39,372 nt of DNA. Origin: Clostridiales bacterium (GTDB taxonomy: Bacteria; Bacillota; Clostridia; Oscillospirales; Oscillospiraceae). The stretch spans positions 1 through 39,372 of the forward strand of contig SFEX01000021.1 in the NCBI GenBank assembly GCA_004557075.1, read 5' to 3'. The position numbers and the translations under genes were made by a program. Shown here one piece after another: positions 32,148 to 39,336 of this stretch. The notes beneath the pieces were generated by a model. It worked only from the letters and a program-made list of their open reading frames with translations. It searched no databases and had not been told where the DNA came from. Numbering within the stretch: the first letter of the stretch is position 1; the number at the start of each line of letters is the position of its first letter.

Positions 32148-33350
32148 ATGATATCGGAAAAAATGCTTGCCCTCGGCGAGAGCCGTTCCGTGATAAGGGA
32201 TATATCCGAGTTCGGCGCGGCAAGGGCTCAGGAGATAGGCGCGGAGAACGTGTTTGACTTCAGCATCGGAAACCCCAGCGTCCCCGCCCCCGAGAAGGTG
32301 AATAAGACGCTGAGCCGCCTGCTTGAGAGTATGGACAGCATCACCCTGCACAGCTACACTCCCGCACCCGGCATGATGGCGGCCAGAGCCGCCGCGGCGC
32401 GCTCGGAGAGCCGCAGAGCGGGATTTGACATACCCGCGCAGAGTGTTTATCTCACCTGCGGCGCATCCTCGTCGCTTGCGATCACCCTGCGTGCGCTCGT
32501 GTGCCCCGGCGATAAAATAGCGCTGCTCGCGCCGTACTTTCCCGAGTACAAGGTCTTTGTCGAGAACGCGGGTGCGGAGGCGGTCGTTATCCCGCCTGCG
32601 GATCTGAGTATGCAGCCGGATATCGAAAAGCTGAAAGAGGCGGCCGAGAGCGGCATCAAGGCCGTTATCGTAAATTCGCCGAACAACCCCTCGGGCGCGA
32701 TACTCAGCGCCGAGACGCTGAAAACAATGGCAGATATCCTCACTGCGGCGTCTGAGAAAAAAGGCGAGAGCATATACATCATCGCCGACGAGCCGTACAG
32801 AGAGCTTGTCTATGACGGCGCTCAGGTTCCGTATGTGCCGGGCATATATCCGAACACCGTCGTGTGCTATTCCTACAGCAAGTCGCTGTCTTTGCCGGGC
32901 GAGAGGCTTGGCTATATCATGGTGCCGCCCTGCGCCGCCGACAGCGAAAAAGTGTTCGCCGCCGTGTGCGGAGCGGGAAGATCGCTGGGCTATCTGTGCG
33001 CGCCGTCGCTTTTCCAGTACATGCTCGCCGAGTGCGCAGACGAGATGCCCGATACCGCCGTGTACGCCAAAAATCGCGCGCTGCTGTACGGCGGCCTGAG
33101 CGAGCTGGGCTTTGAGTGCGTCAAGCCCGACGGCGCGTTTTATCTCTTCGTGAAGGCGCCGAACGGCATGAGCGCTGCCGAGTTCTGCGAGGCGGCAAAG
33201 CGCTTCGAGCTGCTGCTCGTCCCGTCGGACAGCTTCGGCGTGGAGGGCTATGCCCGCGTGGCCTACTGCGTGTCCGAAGACGTCATCCGCCGCTCCATGC
33301 CGGCGTTTGCAAAGCTCGCCCTGCTCGCCGCAGGGGCAGCTCGGATTTAG
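32148..33350 (+). CDS. PLP-dependent class I aminotransferase, probably aromatic
   Basis: A 400-residue fold-type I aminotransferase. NPNNPSG-like VNSPNNPSGAIL, IIADEPYREL and YSYSKSLSLPGERLGY with PLP-binding Lys245 are present. As last gene of the operon, 22 bp after aroF, it probably transaminates phenylpyruvate and 4-hydroxyphenylpyruvate to Phe and Tyr; the specificity is inferred from context. Its last nine or so residues (LLAAGAARI) and the stop lie in sequence matching the repeat family, so its C-terminus seems to have been rewritten by a repeat. Confidence 0.9.
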   Translation: MISEKMLALGESRSVIRDISEFGAARAQEIGAENVFDFSIGNPSVPAPEKVNKTLSRLLESMDSITLHSYTPAPGMMAARAAAARSESRRAGFDIPAQSVYLTCGASSSLAITLRALVCPGDKIALLAPYFPEYKVFVENAGAEAVVIPPADLSMQPDIEKLKEAAESGIKAVIVNSPNNPSGAILSAETLKTMADILTAASEKKGESIYIIADEPYRELVYDGAQVPYVPGIYPNTVVCYSYSKSLSLPGERLGYIMVPPCAADSEKVFAAVCGAGRSLGYLCAPSLFQYMLAECADEMPDTAVYAKNRALLYGGLSELGFECVKPDGAFYLFVKAPNGMSAAEFCEAAKRFELLLVPSDSFGVEGYARVAYCVSEDVIRRSMPAFAKLALLAAGAARI

Positions 33351-33480
33351 ATTGGTGGTAATCGTTATTGTGCCAGCCCGACCGGTGAGATTTTAGCTAA
33401 TCTGTATTGCACTCGCGCATTTAATTAGTGCGGCAGAATAAAGACTAAGTTTCAAGCCTTCCCCTTGAGGGGAAGGCTTT
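33321..33480 (+). repeat. Modular intergenic repeat, locus 9 (left arm plus core IV)
   Basis: CTGCTCGCCGCAGGGGCA (33321 on) lies inside the aminotransferase 3' end. GATTTAGATTGGTGGTAATC, then GCCAGCCCGACCGGTGAGA and TTGCACTCGCGCATTTAATT complete the left arm. Then a hairpin AAGCCTTCCCC (33454-33464) against GGGGAAGGCTT (33469-33479) follows, which can act as terminator for the aromatic operon although its T tract is short. Confidence 0.75.
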
Positions 33481-33485
33481 AGTCG

Positions 33486-33514
33486 TTGAAACGGGAGAAA
33501 AAATAGGCTATAAT
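33486..33514 (+). promoter_or_regulatory. Promoter of the two-component genes
   Basis: TTGAAA (33486-33491), 17-nt spacer, perfect TATAAT (33509-33514), immediately after the locus 9 repeat. Confidence 0.75.
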
Positions 33515-33547
33515 ATTGCCATAAACGATGAACGCAAGGGTGATGAA

Positions 33548-34219
33548 ATGTACAGAATACTTGTTGTTGAAGACGACAGAGGCATTGCCGAGGCGATAAA
33601 AACGCAGGCAGAGCTGTGGAGCCTCGAGGCGGTCTGCGCGGAGAATTTCCGCGATGTGCTCGCGGATTTTGCGCGGGTGCAGCCGCACCTTGTGCTGATG
33701 GATATAACGCTGCCGTTTTTTAACGGCTATCACTGGTGCGGCGAGATACGCAAGATCTCCAAGGTGCCGATAATCTTCATATCCTCGGCATCGGACAACA
33801 TGAACATCGTCATGGCCATGAGCCTCGGCGCGGACGATTTTATAGCCAAGCCCTTCGACGGGGCGGTGCTCATGGCAAAAATTCAGGCGCTGCTGCGCCG
33901 AAGCTACGACTTTGCCGCAGCGATGCCGCTGCTCGAGCACCGGGGCGCATTTCTCGACACGGGCGATAACTCGCTGACCTTCCGGGGCGAAAAGATCGCC
34001 CTGACGAAGAACGAGTACCGCATCCTGCTGTGCCTGATGGAGAACAAGGGCAAGGTCGTCAGCCGCGAAAAGCTCATGGAGCGGCTCTGGCAGACCGACA
34101 GCTTCGTGGACGAGAACACCCTTACAGTGAACGTCGGCAGACTGCGCAAAAAGCTCGACGCGGCGGGGCTTGAGGGCTTTATAAAAACGCGCTTTGCCGT
34201 GGGATATATAGTGGAGTAG
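33548..34219 (+). CDS. OmpR-family response regulator, BceR-like
   Basis: A 223-residue regulator. The receiver has acidic VEDD (8-10 region), phospho-acceptor Asp52 (LMDITLPFFNG) and Lys101 (AKPFDG). The C-terminal winged helix begins near residue 130, with TKNEYRILLCLMENKGKVVS and VNVGRLRKKLD. GCAAGGGTGATG precedes the ATG. With the next genes it forms a Bce-type antimicrobial-peptide sensing and detoxification module. Confidence 0.93.
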   Translation: MYRILVVEDDRGIAEAIKTQAELWSLEAVCAENFRDVLADFARVQPHLVLMDITLPFFNGYHWCGEIRKISKVPIIFISSASDNMNIVMAMSLGADDFIAKPFDGAVLMAKIQALLRRSYDFAAAMPLLEHRGAFLDTGDNSLTFRGEKIALTKNEYRILLCLMENKGKVVSREKLMERLWQTDSFVDENTLTVNVGRLRKKLDAAGLEGFIKTRFAVGYIVE

Positions 34220-34223
34220 ACGA

Positions 34224-35207
34224 ATGAAGCTTTTTTCAGCGTATCTGAAACAGCATATTAAGCTTATAATTGCCGCCGTGGGCTGCGCCGCGATATTCGC
34301 CGTCTGCTTTGCGCTGTATCATCTGCCGCTGATGGCGGTGGTGTACCCTGTCGGGCTGAGTCTGCTGCTCATCGTGCTGCTTGTACTGCGCGATTATAAA
34401 AAGGTGAAGGCCAAGCACAGGCTGCTGTGCGCGCTAAATGAGATAAGCGTCGCCGACGCGCTGCCTGCCGGGGACGGCATCGACGATATTGACTATGCGC
34501 GGATAATCGAGCTTCTTGCCGAGAGCCGCGAGCAGCTTCGCATGGGGCTCGAGCGCAGCTTTGAGGACATGCAGGACTACTACACCGTCTGGACGCACCA
34601 GATAAAAACGCCCATCGCGGCTATGCGCCTGAGCCTGCAAAGCGTCGACGACCCCAAGGCGCGACGCCTGCTGTCAGAGCTTGGGCGGATAGAGCACTAC
34701 GTTGAGATGGCGATGGTGTATCTCCGGCTCGGCTCGGACACGACAGATTACGTCATCAGGGAGCATGAGCTTGACGCGATAATACGCCGCTCGGTGCGCA
34801 AATTCGCAGGGGAGTTTATCGACAGGAGGATAAGCCTTGAGTTTGAGCCTACCGGCCAGACGGTAGTGAGCGACGAGAAGTGGCTCCGCTTTGTGATAGA
34901 GCAGGTGCTCTCAAACGCGCTCAAATATACACCCGCGGGCAGCGTGAGGATATACATGACGCCGCCGAAAACCCTGTGCATACGCGACACCGGCATCGGC
35001 ATCGCGCCGGAGGATCTGCCGAGGATATTTGAAAAGGGCTACACCGGCTATAACGGCAGAGCCGACGCGGCTGCAAGCGGCTTGGGGCTGTACCTCTGTC
35101 AGGGCATATGCCGCCGCTTAGGTCACGGAATAAACGCCGTGTCCGAGCCCGACTGCGGCACGGAGATACGAATAGATCTTGCGCAGACGGAGCTTGAAGT
35201 CGAATAA
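34224..35207 (+). CDS. Intramembrane-sensing histidine kinase, BceS-like
   Basis: A 327-residue kinase with two N-terminal membrane helices (about 12-32 and 34-54) and almost no outer loop, the BceS/intramembrane-sensing layout. Such kinases sense through the partner ABC transporter. The phospho-acceptor is His125 (WTHQIKTPIAAM), then NALKYTP (N box), DTGIGIAPEDLPRIFEKG and GLGLYLCQ. It starts 4 bp after the regulator stop. Confidence 0.92.
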   Translation: MKLFSAYLKQHIKLIIAAVGCAAIFAVCFALYHLPLMAVVYPVGLSLLLIVLLVLRDYKKVKAKHRLLCALNEISVADALPAGDGIDDIDYARIIELLAESREQLRMGLERSFEDMQDYYTVWTHQIKTPIAAMRLSLQSVDDPKARRLLSELGRIEHYVEMAMVYLRLGSDTTDYVIREHELDAIIRRSVRKFAGEFIDRRISLEFEPTGQTVVSDEKWLRFVIEQVLSNALKYTPAGSVRIYMTPPKTLCIRDTGIGIAPEDLPRIFEKGYTGYNGRADAAASGLGLYLCQGICRRLGHGINAVSEPDCGTEIRIDLAQTELEVE

Positions 35208-35215
35208 CTGCTGAC

Positions 35216-35627
35216 GCAGGGTCAATTCGGCGGCGGCTGCCGCAGAGCGATTCGATTTAGGACTTCAAATAGTCGTTTTTGCCATAACCCGACCGGGCGG
35301 CTGCTGCCGCAGAGCAATCCGCGTTGAGGCTTCAAATAATTGCTTTTGCGGGTGCCCGACGGGTGATAATGGCAATTAGTGAACAAACGGACGGCCAATG
35401 GCCGCCCCTACGGGTGCAGACCTTGTTCAACATTGCATTATCTAATTTAGTGCGCGAGTGCAAAGAAGATTAGCTGAAATCTCACCGGTCGAGAACCTGC
35501 AATAACGATTATTATGAAGCGTTGCAACGAAAGGGAAAAAGCGCGAGTGCAAAAGCGATTATCTAAAATTTCACCGGTCGGGCTGACGCAGTAGTGACTA
35601 TTTGAAATGTAGCAACGAAAAGGAAAA
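35216..35627. repeat. Modular intergenic repeat, locus 10 (tandem cluster)
   Basis: The densest cluster. Two left arms (from about 35217 and 35300; GGCGGCTGCCGCAGAGCGAT, GGACTTCAAATAGTCG, AACCCGACCGGGCGGCTGCT) are followed by core II (ACGGACGGCCAATGGCCGCC near 35388). Then come two right arms: 35447-35530 (GTGCGCGAGTGCA, CTCACCGGTCGAG, GAAGCGTTGCAACGAAAGGG) and 35540-35627 (GCGCGAGTGCAAAAGCGATT, TTTCACCGGTCGGGCTGACG, TAGCAACGAAAAGG). It separates the kinase gene from the transporter genes. Confidence 0.82.
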
Positions 35628-35653
35628 GATGACAAATATGTTAGAAATTCAGG

Positions 35654-35690
35654 GGGAAATGTAAGACCATTCGATGGCTTTGCATTTCCC
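35654..35690 (+). promoter_or_regulatory. Long hairpin ahead of bceA-like gene
   Basis: GGGAAATG (35654-35661) pairs with CATTTCCC (35683-35690), and the helix continues with AA/TT and ACCA against TGG-containing sequence to a small TTCGA loop. Only TTT follows, so it is a weak terminator at best. It may be an attenuator, an RNA stabiliser or an operator. No convincing promoter was found downstream of it. Confidence 0.4.
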
Positions 35691-35737
35691 TTTGCCGTAA
35701 AATATGTATGCAAAGCAAAAGCAAAGGAGCAAAGCAA

Positions 35738-36502
35738 ATGAGCATACTGAATGTAAAAAGCCTCAGAAAAGTCTATACGACGCGCCTTGGCGACAGCAAG
35801 GTTGAGGCGCTCAGAAACGTCAATTTCAGCGTTGAGGAGGGCGAGTACGTCGCCATCATGGGCGAGAGCGGCTCGGGCAAAACGACGCTGCTGAACATCC
35901 TTGCCGCCCTTGACAAGCCCACCTCCGGCCTCGTATCTCTCGACGGCAGGGAGCTGACCCGCATAAAAGACAGCGAGGCGGCGAATTTCCGGCGCGACAA
36001 TCTCGGCTTCGTGTTTCAGGAATTTAACCTGCTGGACACCTTCACGCTCGAGGACAACATCTTCCTGCCGCTGGTGCTCGCGGGCAAGAGCTATGACGAG
36101 ATGCACTCGCGCATCATCCCCATCGCAAAGGAACTGGGTATAAGCGAGCTGCTGAAGAAGTACCCCTACGAGGTGTCCGGCGGCCAGAAGCAGCGCGCCG
36201 CCGTCGCCCGAGCGCTCATAACGAACCCGCGCATTATCCTTGCCGACGAGCCGACGGGCGCGCTCGACTCCAAGGCGACCGACGAGCTGCTGCGCCTGTT
36301 CGGGCAGATAAACGCCAGGGGCCAGACGATACTCATGGTAACGCACTCTGTCAAGGCTGCCTCCCACGCCTCCCGCGTGCTGTTTATAAAAGACGGCGAG
36401 GTGTTCCACCAGCTCTACCGCGGCAACAGCAGCGAGCAGCAGCTCTACCAGAGGATATCCGACACCTTAACTATTCTTGCAACGGGCGGTGAGATAGAAT
36501 GA
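35738..36502 (+). CDS. ABC transporter ATP-binding protein, BceA-like
   Basis: A 254-residue ATPase. Walker A is GESGSGKTT, the signature VSGGQKQRAAVARAL, and Walker B with D-loop IILADEPTGALDSKA. This is the MacB/BceA type that powers FtsX-fold permeases. The ATG at 35738 is chosen because AAGGAG (35724-35729) is 8 bp upstream; an in-frame ATG at 35708 lies in a GCAAA-rich repeat. ATGA couples it to the permease. Confidence 0.95.
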   Translation: MSILNVKSLRKVYTTRLGDSKVEALRNVNFSVEEGEYVAIMGESGSGKTTLLNILAALDKPTSGLVSLDGRELTRIKDSEAANFRRDNLGFVFQEFNLLDTFTLEDNIFLPLVLAGKSYDEMHSRIIPIAKELGISELLKKYPYEVSGGQKQRAAVARALITNPRIILADEPTGALDSKATDELLRLFGQINARGQTILMVTHSVKAASHASRVLFIKDGEVFHQLYRGNSSEQQLYQRISDTLTILATGGEIE

Positions 36503-38508
36503 AGCTCGGCTTTTATCCCAAGCTTGCATGGAGCGGCATGAGAAAAAACAGCAAGCTGTATGTACCCTATACCCTCGCCGGGGCGGGCATGGCGGCGCTG
36601 TTTTACATCATAAGCTACCTGTCCTCCTCGGAGTCCCTGCTGATGGTCGGCGGAGGCGGCAATATTGCGATAATACTCGGAATGGGAAAGTTCGTCATCG
36701 CGGTATTCTCTCTGCTGTTTCTGTTTTACACAAACTCCTTCCTCGTTCGCCGGCGCTATAAGGAATTCGGATTGTATAACGTCCTTGGCATGAACAAGCT
36801 GAATATCTCGCGCATACTGCTGTGGGAGACGCTTATAAACGCGCTCATATCCATCGGCGGCGGCGTGCTGCTCGGCATCGTGTTTTCAAAGCTCGCGGAG
36901 CTTGGACTGCTCAACATGATCGGCTCGGACGTAAACTTCTCCCTGGGCGTCTCCGTTATTTCGATAATATTCACCGTCGGGCTTTTCGGCGCGATATACC
37001 TGCTTATCTACTTGAACGCCGTGATAAGAATAAACCTGAGCAGCGCGACGGAGCTTGTAAAAAGCGAAAACGCGGGCGAAAAGCCGCCAAAGGCAAACTG
37101 GCTGCTGGGCATCGCGGGCGTTGTTATCCTCGGCGCGGCGTATTATATCGCCGTGAGCATCAAATCCCCGCTCACCGCGATCACCCTGTTCTTCTTCGCG
37201 GTAATAATGGTCATCATAGCGACCTACCTCGTGTTTATCGCAGGCTCTGTTCTGATGTGCAGGATTTTGCAAAAGAACAAGGGCTATTACTATAAGAAAA
37301 ACCACTTCGTGTCCGTGTCGTCGATGAGCTACCGCATGAAGCGCAACGGCGCGGGGCTTGCGTCGATATGCATCCTTGCGACGATGGTGCTTGTCATGAT
37401 ATCCTCCACGACCTGCCTGTACTTCGGCACCGAGGACTCGCTGCGCGCAAGATACCCGCGCAATGTAAACGTCAGCGTATGGTACAACGAGCAGGAGAAT
37501 ATGAGCGACGAGTCCGTGTCCGCGTACAGGGATAAGATAAACGCCGCCGCTGCGGATGTCGGCATCGACAATGTCCTCGATTACCGCAGCATTGCCACCT
37601 CCGGCGTCCTCGCGGACGGCGGTCTGAGAACCGACGAAGCGTCAATTACAAATGACTTCATATTTACCTACAGCTCCATCGCCGAGGCGTACATCATACC
37701 GCTGTCGGACTACAACGCCATGTCAGAAACCAAGGAAACGCTGTCTGACGACGAGGCGCTGGTGTTTGCGTACAGGACAGACTACACAAGCGACATCTTC
37801 GCCGTTGACGACGGAACGCAGTTTAAGGTCAAAAAGGTGCTCGACAGCATGCCCTGCTACAGCGGCGACGCCATGGCGAGCATCGCAACAGGGATTTACG
37901 TCGTCGTGTCGGATAAGAGCTTTGCCGAGGGCGATTTTACGTCGCAAAACGGCTCAAGTTATAGCTGGAAGTACGGCTTTGACACCGCCCTGAGTGATGA
38001 TGAGGAAATGACGCTCGCTCAGAGAATATACGGGGTCATCGACCGCATCGACGAGAACAGCATTAGCAGCTCCGTGGAGTCAATTGCGCAAAACAGAGCC
38101 GAATTTTACGAGCTGTACGGTGGGCTGTTCTTCCTCGGCATAATTCTGAGCATCGCGTTTATCTGCGCGGCGGTTCTGATAATCTACTATAAGCAGATAT
38201 CCGAGGGCTATGAGGACGCCCGCCGCTTCGAGATAATGCAGAACGTCGGCATGACGAAAAAGGAGATACGCAGCAGCATAAACTCCCAGCTTCTGACGGT
38301 GTTTTTCATGCCGCTGGTGTTCGCGGGGCTGCACCTGGGCTTTGCATTCCCGTTTATCCACAAAATGCTGATGCTGTTTAACCTCAATAACCTACCCCTG
38401 CTGATAGGCACAACGGTGATAAGCTTCTGCGCCTTCGCGCTGCTGTACGCTGTGGTGTATAAGATCACCTCCAATTCGTATTACAATATCGTCAGCGCCC
38501 GCAATTGA
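36499..38508 (+). CDS. FtsX-like ABC permease, BceB-like
   Basis: A 669-residue permease with about ten membrane helices. A large outer domain (about residues 325-530) between helices 7 and 8 is the peptide-sensing domain of BceB-type proteins. FTNSFLVRRRYKEFGLYNVLGMNK after helix 2 and RRFEIMQNVGMTKKEIRSSI near the end are FtsX-like coupling regions (given in part). It would remove or disable cell-wall-targeting peptide antibiotics and signal to the kinase. The inducing drug cannot be told from sequence. Confidence 0.93.
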   Translation: MKLGFYPKLAWSGMRKNSKLYVPYTLAGAGMAALFYIISYLSSSESLLMVGGGGNIAIILGMGKFVIAVFSLLFLFYTNSFLVRRRYKEFGLYNVLGMNKLNISRILLWETLINALISIGGGVLLGIVFSKLAELGLLNMIGSDVNFSLGVSVISIIFTVGLFGAIYLLIYLNAVIRINLSSATELVKSENAGEKPPKANWLLGIAGVVILGAAYYIAVSIKSPLTAITLFFFAVIMVIIATYLVFIAGSVLMCRILQKNKGYYYKKNHFVSVSSMSYRMKRNGAGLASICILATMVLVMISSTTCLYFGTEDSLRARYPRNVNVSVWYNEQENMSDESVSAYRDKINAAAADVGIDNVLDYRSIATSGVLADGGLRTDEASITNDFIFTYSSIAEAYIIPLSDYNAMSETKETLSDDEALVFAYRTDYTSDIFAVDDGTQFKVKKVLDSMPCYSGDAMASIATGIYVVVSDKSFAEGDFTSQNGSSYSWKYGFDTALSDDEEMTLAQRIYGVIDRIDENSISSSVESIAQNRAEFYELYGGLFFLGIILSIAFICAAVLIIYYKQISEGYEDARRFEIMQNVGMTKKEIRSSINSQLLTVFFMPLVFAGLHLGFAFPFIHKMLMLFNLNNLPLLIGTTVISFCAFALLYAVVYKITSNSYYNIVSARN

Positions 38509-38510
38509 CA

Positions 38511-38693
38511 TTGAGGCGATTCGCGTTAAGAGTGGCAATTATCGTTAGTGCGTCAGCCCGATTATGAACACTGGAGCATAACGAAAATATCTAAGCTCTA
38601 ATTAAGTGTGCGAGTGCACTAACGATTACTGCAAACCTCATCGGTCGGGCTGAGGAAGTATCGACTATTTGGAGCGCAGCAACGAAAGGGAAA
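38511..38693. repeat. Modular intergenic repeat, locus 11 (both arms)
   Basis: The left arm begins 2 bp after the permease stop: TTGAGGCGATTCGCGTTAAG, then GCGTCAGCCCGATTATGAAC. A short core (about 38565-38600) has GAGCATAACGAAAATATC. The right arm reads CTAATTAAGTGTGCGAGTGC, CTCATCGGTCGGGCTGAGG and GCAGCAACGAAAGGGAAAAG, running into the next promoter. Confidence 0.8.
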
Positions 38694-38696
38694 AGA

Positions 38697-38726
38697 TTGA
38701 TTATGGGTGCCTCCCCGTGGTATACT
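38697..38726 (+). promoter_or_regulatory. Promoter of the HTH gene
   Basis: TTGATT (38697-38702), 18-nt spacer, TATACT (38721-38726). The -35 adjoins the right-arm tail of the locus 11 repeat. Confidence 0.6.
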
Positions 38727-38757
38727 GTAAACAGGAATATCACAGGGGGAACAGGGC

Positions 38758-39243
38758 ATGGCTGATAATGACAACATATACAGAGCGGCGCGGAAAGCCG
38801 CCGCGGAGAAAAATCCCAAGCTGCGGAGCTGCGAGAGCGCGCAGAGCGCCGTCAATATCGAACGCACGCGGCTGCTGGCTATTGAGAACGGCCAGAAGCT
38901 GCCAAACCCCGAGGATGTCAAGCGCATGGCGGAGGTTTACGGCGCGCCGGAGCTGTGCAACCACTATTGCAGCACCCAGTGTCCGCTCGGCGAGCGAACG
39001 CCGACGCTCATAAGCGACGATTTGGACAGGATATCCGTGCTGCTCATGAGCTCGCTGCACGCGCTCGAGCGGGTCGAGAGCAGTGTGTATGAGATCCTTG
39101 CCGACGGCCGCATCGACGAGTCGGAGCTGCCGGAGCTTGACAAGATAATCGATACGCTCGACAGAATAAGCTACAGCGCCGATTCGCTCAATCTATGGAC
39201 GCAGAAGAACCTCGGCCACGAGCACCCGCAGAAAAAGCACTAA
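38758..39243 (+). CDS. XRE-like HTH protein with Cys-rich linker
   Basis: A 161-residue protein. The N-terminal half (about 25-65) looks like an XRE helix-turn-helix (SAQSAVNIERTRLLAIENGQ, PNPEDVKRMAEVYGAP). A Cys cluster, CNHYCSTQCPLGE, follows, then a helical C-terminal domain (about 85-150) of Leu/Asp/Glu-rich segments. GGGGGAAC precedes the ATG. The Cys set could bind metal or sense redox, by inference. Target genes are unknown. Related proteins are seen in gut Firmicutes, some in mobile regions. Confidence 0.75.
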   Translation: MADNDNIYRAARKAAAEKNPKLRSCESAQSAVNIERTRLLAIENGQKLPNPEDVKRMAEVYGAPELCNHYCSTQCPLGERTPTLISDDLDRISVLLMSSLHALERVESSVYEILADGRIDESELPELDKIIDTLDRISYSADSLNLWTQKNLGHEHPQKKH

Positions 39244-39258
39244 ATCTTTTTGCAATGA

Positions 39259-39300
39259 TTTGAAATGTTGCATCTGTAGGGGCGAGCATAGTGTCAATAG
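39259..39300. repeat. Partial repeat scrap
   Basis: TTTGAAATGTTGCA resembles the right-arm tail, and TGTAGGGGCGAGCATAGTG resembles scraps near 2265-2280 and core II. Weak and possibly degenerate. Confidence 0.35.
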
Positions 39301-39317
39301 GAAGAAGGTATACAGGA

Positions 39318-39336
39318 GTGCAAGATGATTGTATAC
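39318..39336 (+). promoter_or_regulatory. Palindromic GTATAC operator, right copy
   Basis: GTGCAAGATGATTGTATAC is the reverse complement of 36-54. It contains TTGTATACAA, with a second GTATAC 22 bp upstream (39309-39314). It faces a gene beyond the right end. Positions 39337-39372 hold no gene. Confidence 0.4.

Noticed and set aside
35447..36409. A 320-codon minus-strand ORF across repeats and the ATPase gene
   Set aside because: It is antisense to a complete ABC ATPase with all motifs and runs through repeat sequence; no family resemblance.
177..38693. CRISPR array
   Set aside because: Repeats are dispersed over tens of kilobases, are inverted pairs, and lack regular spacers or cas genes.
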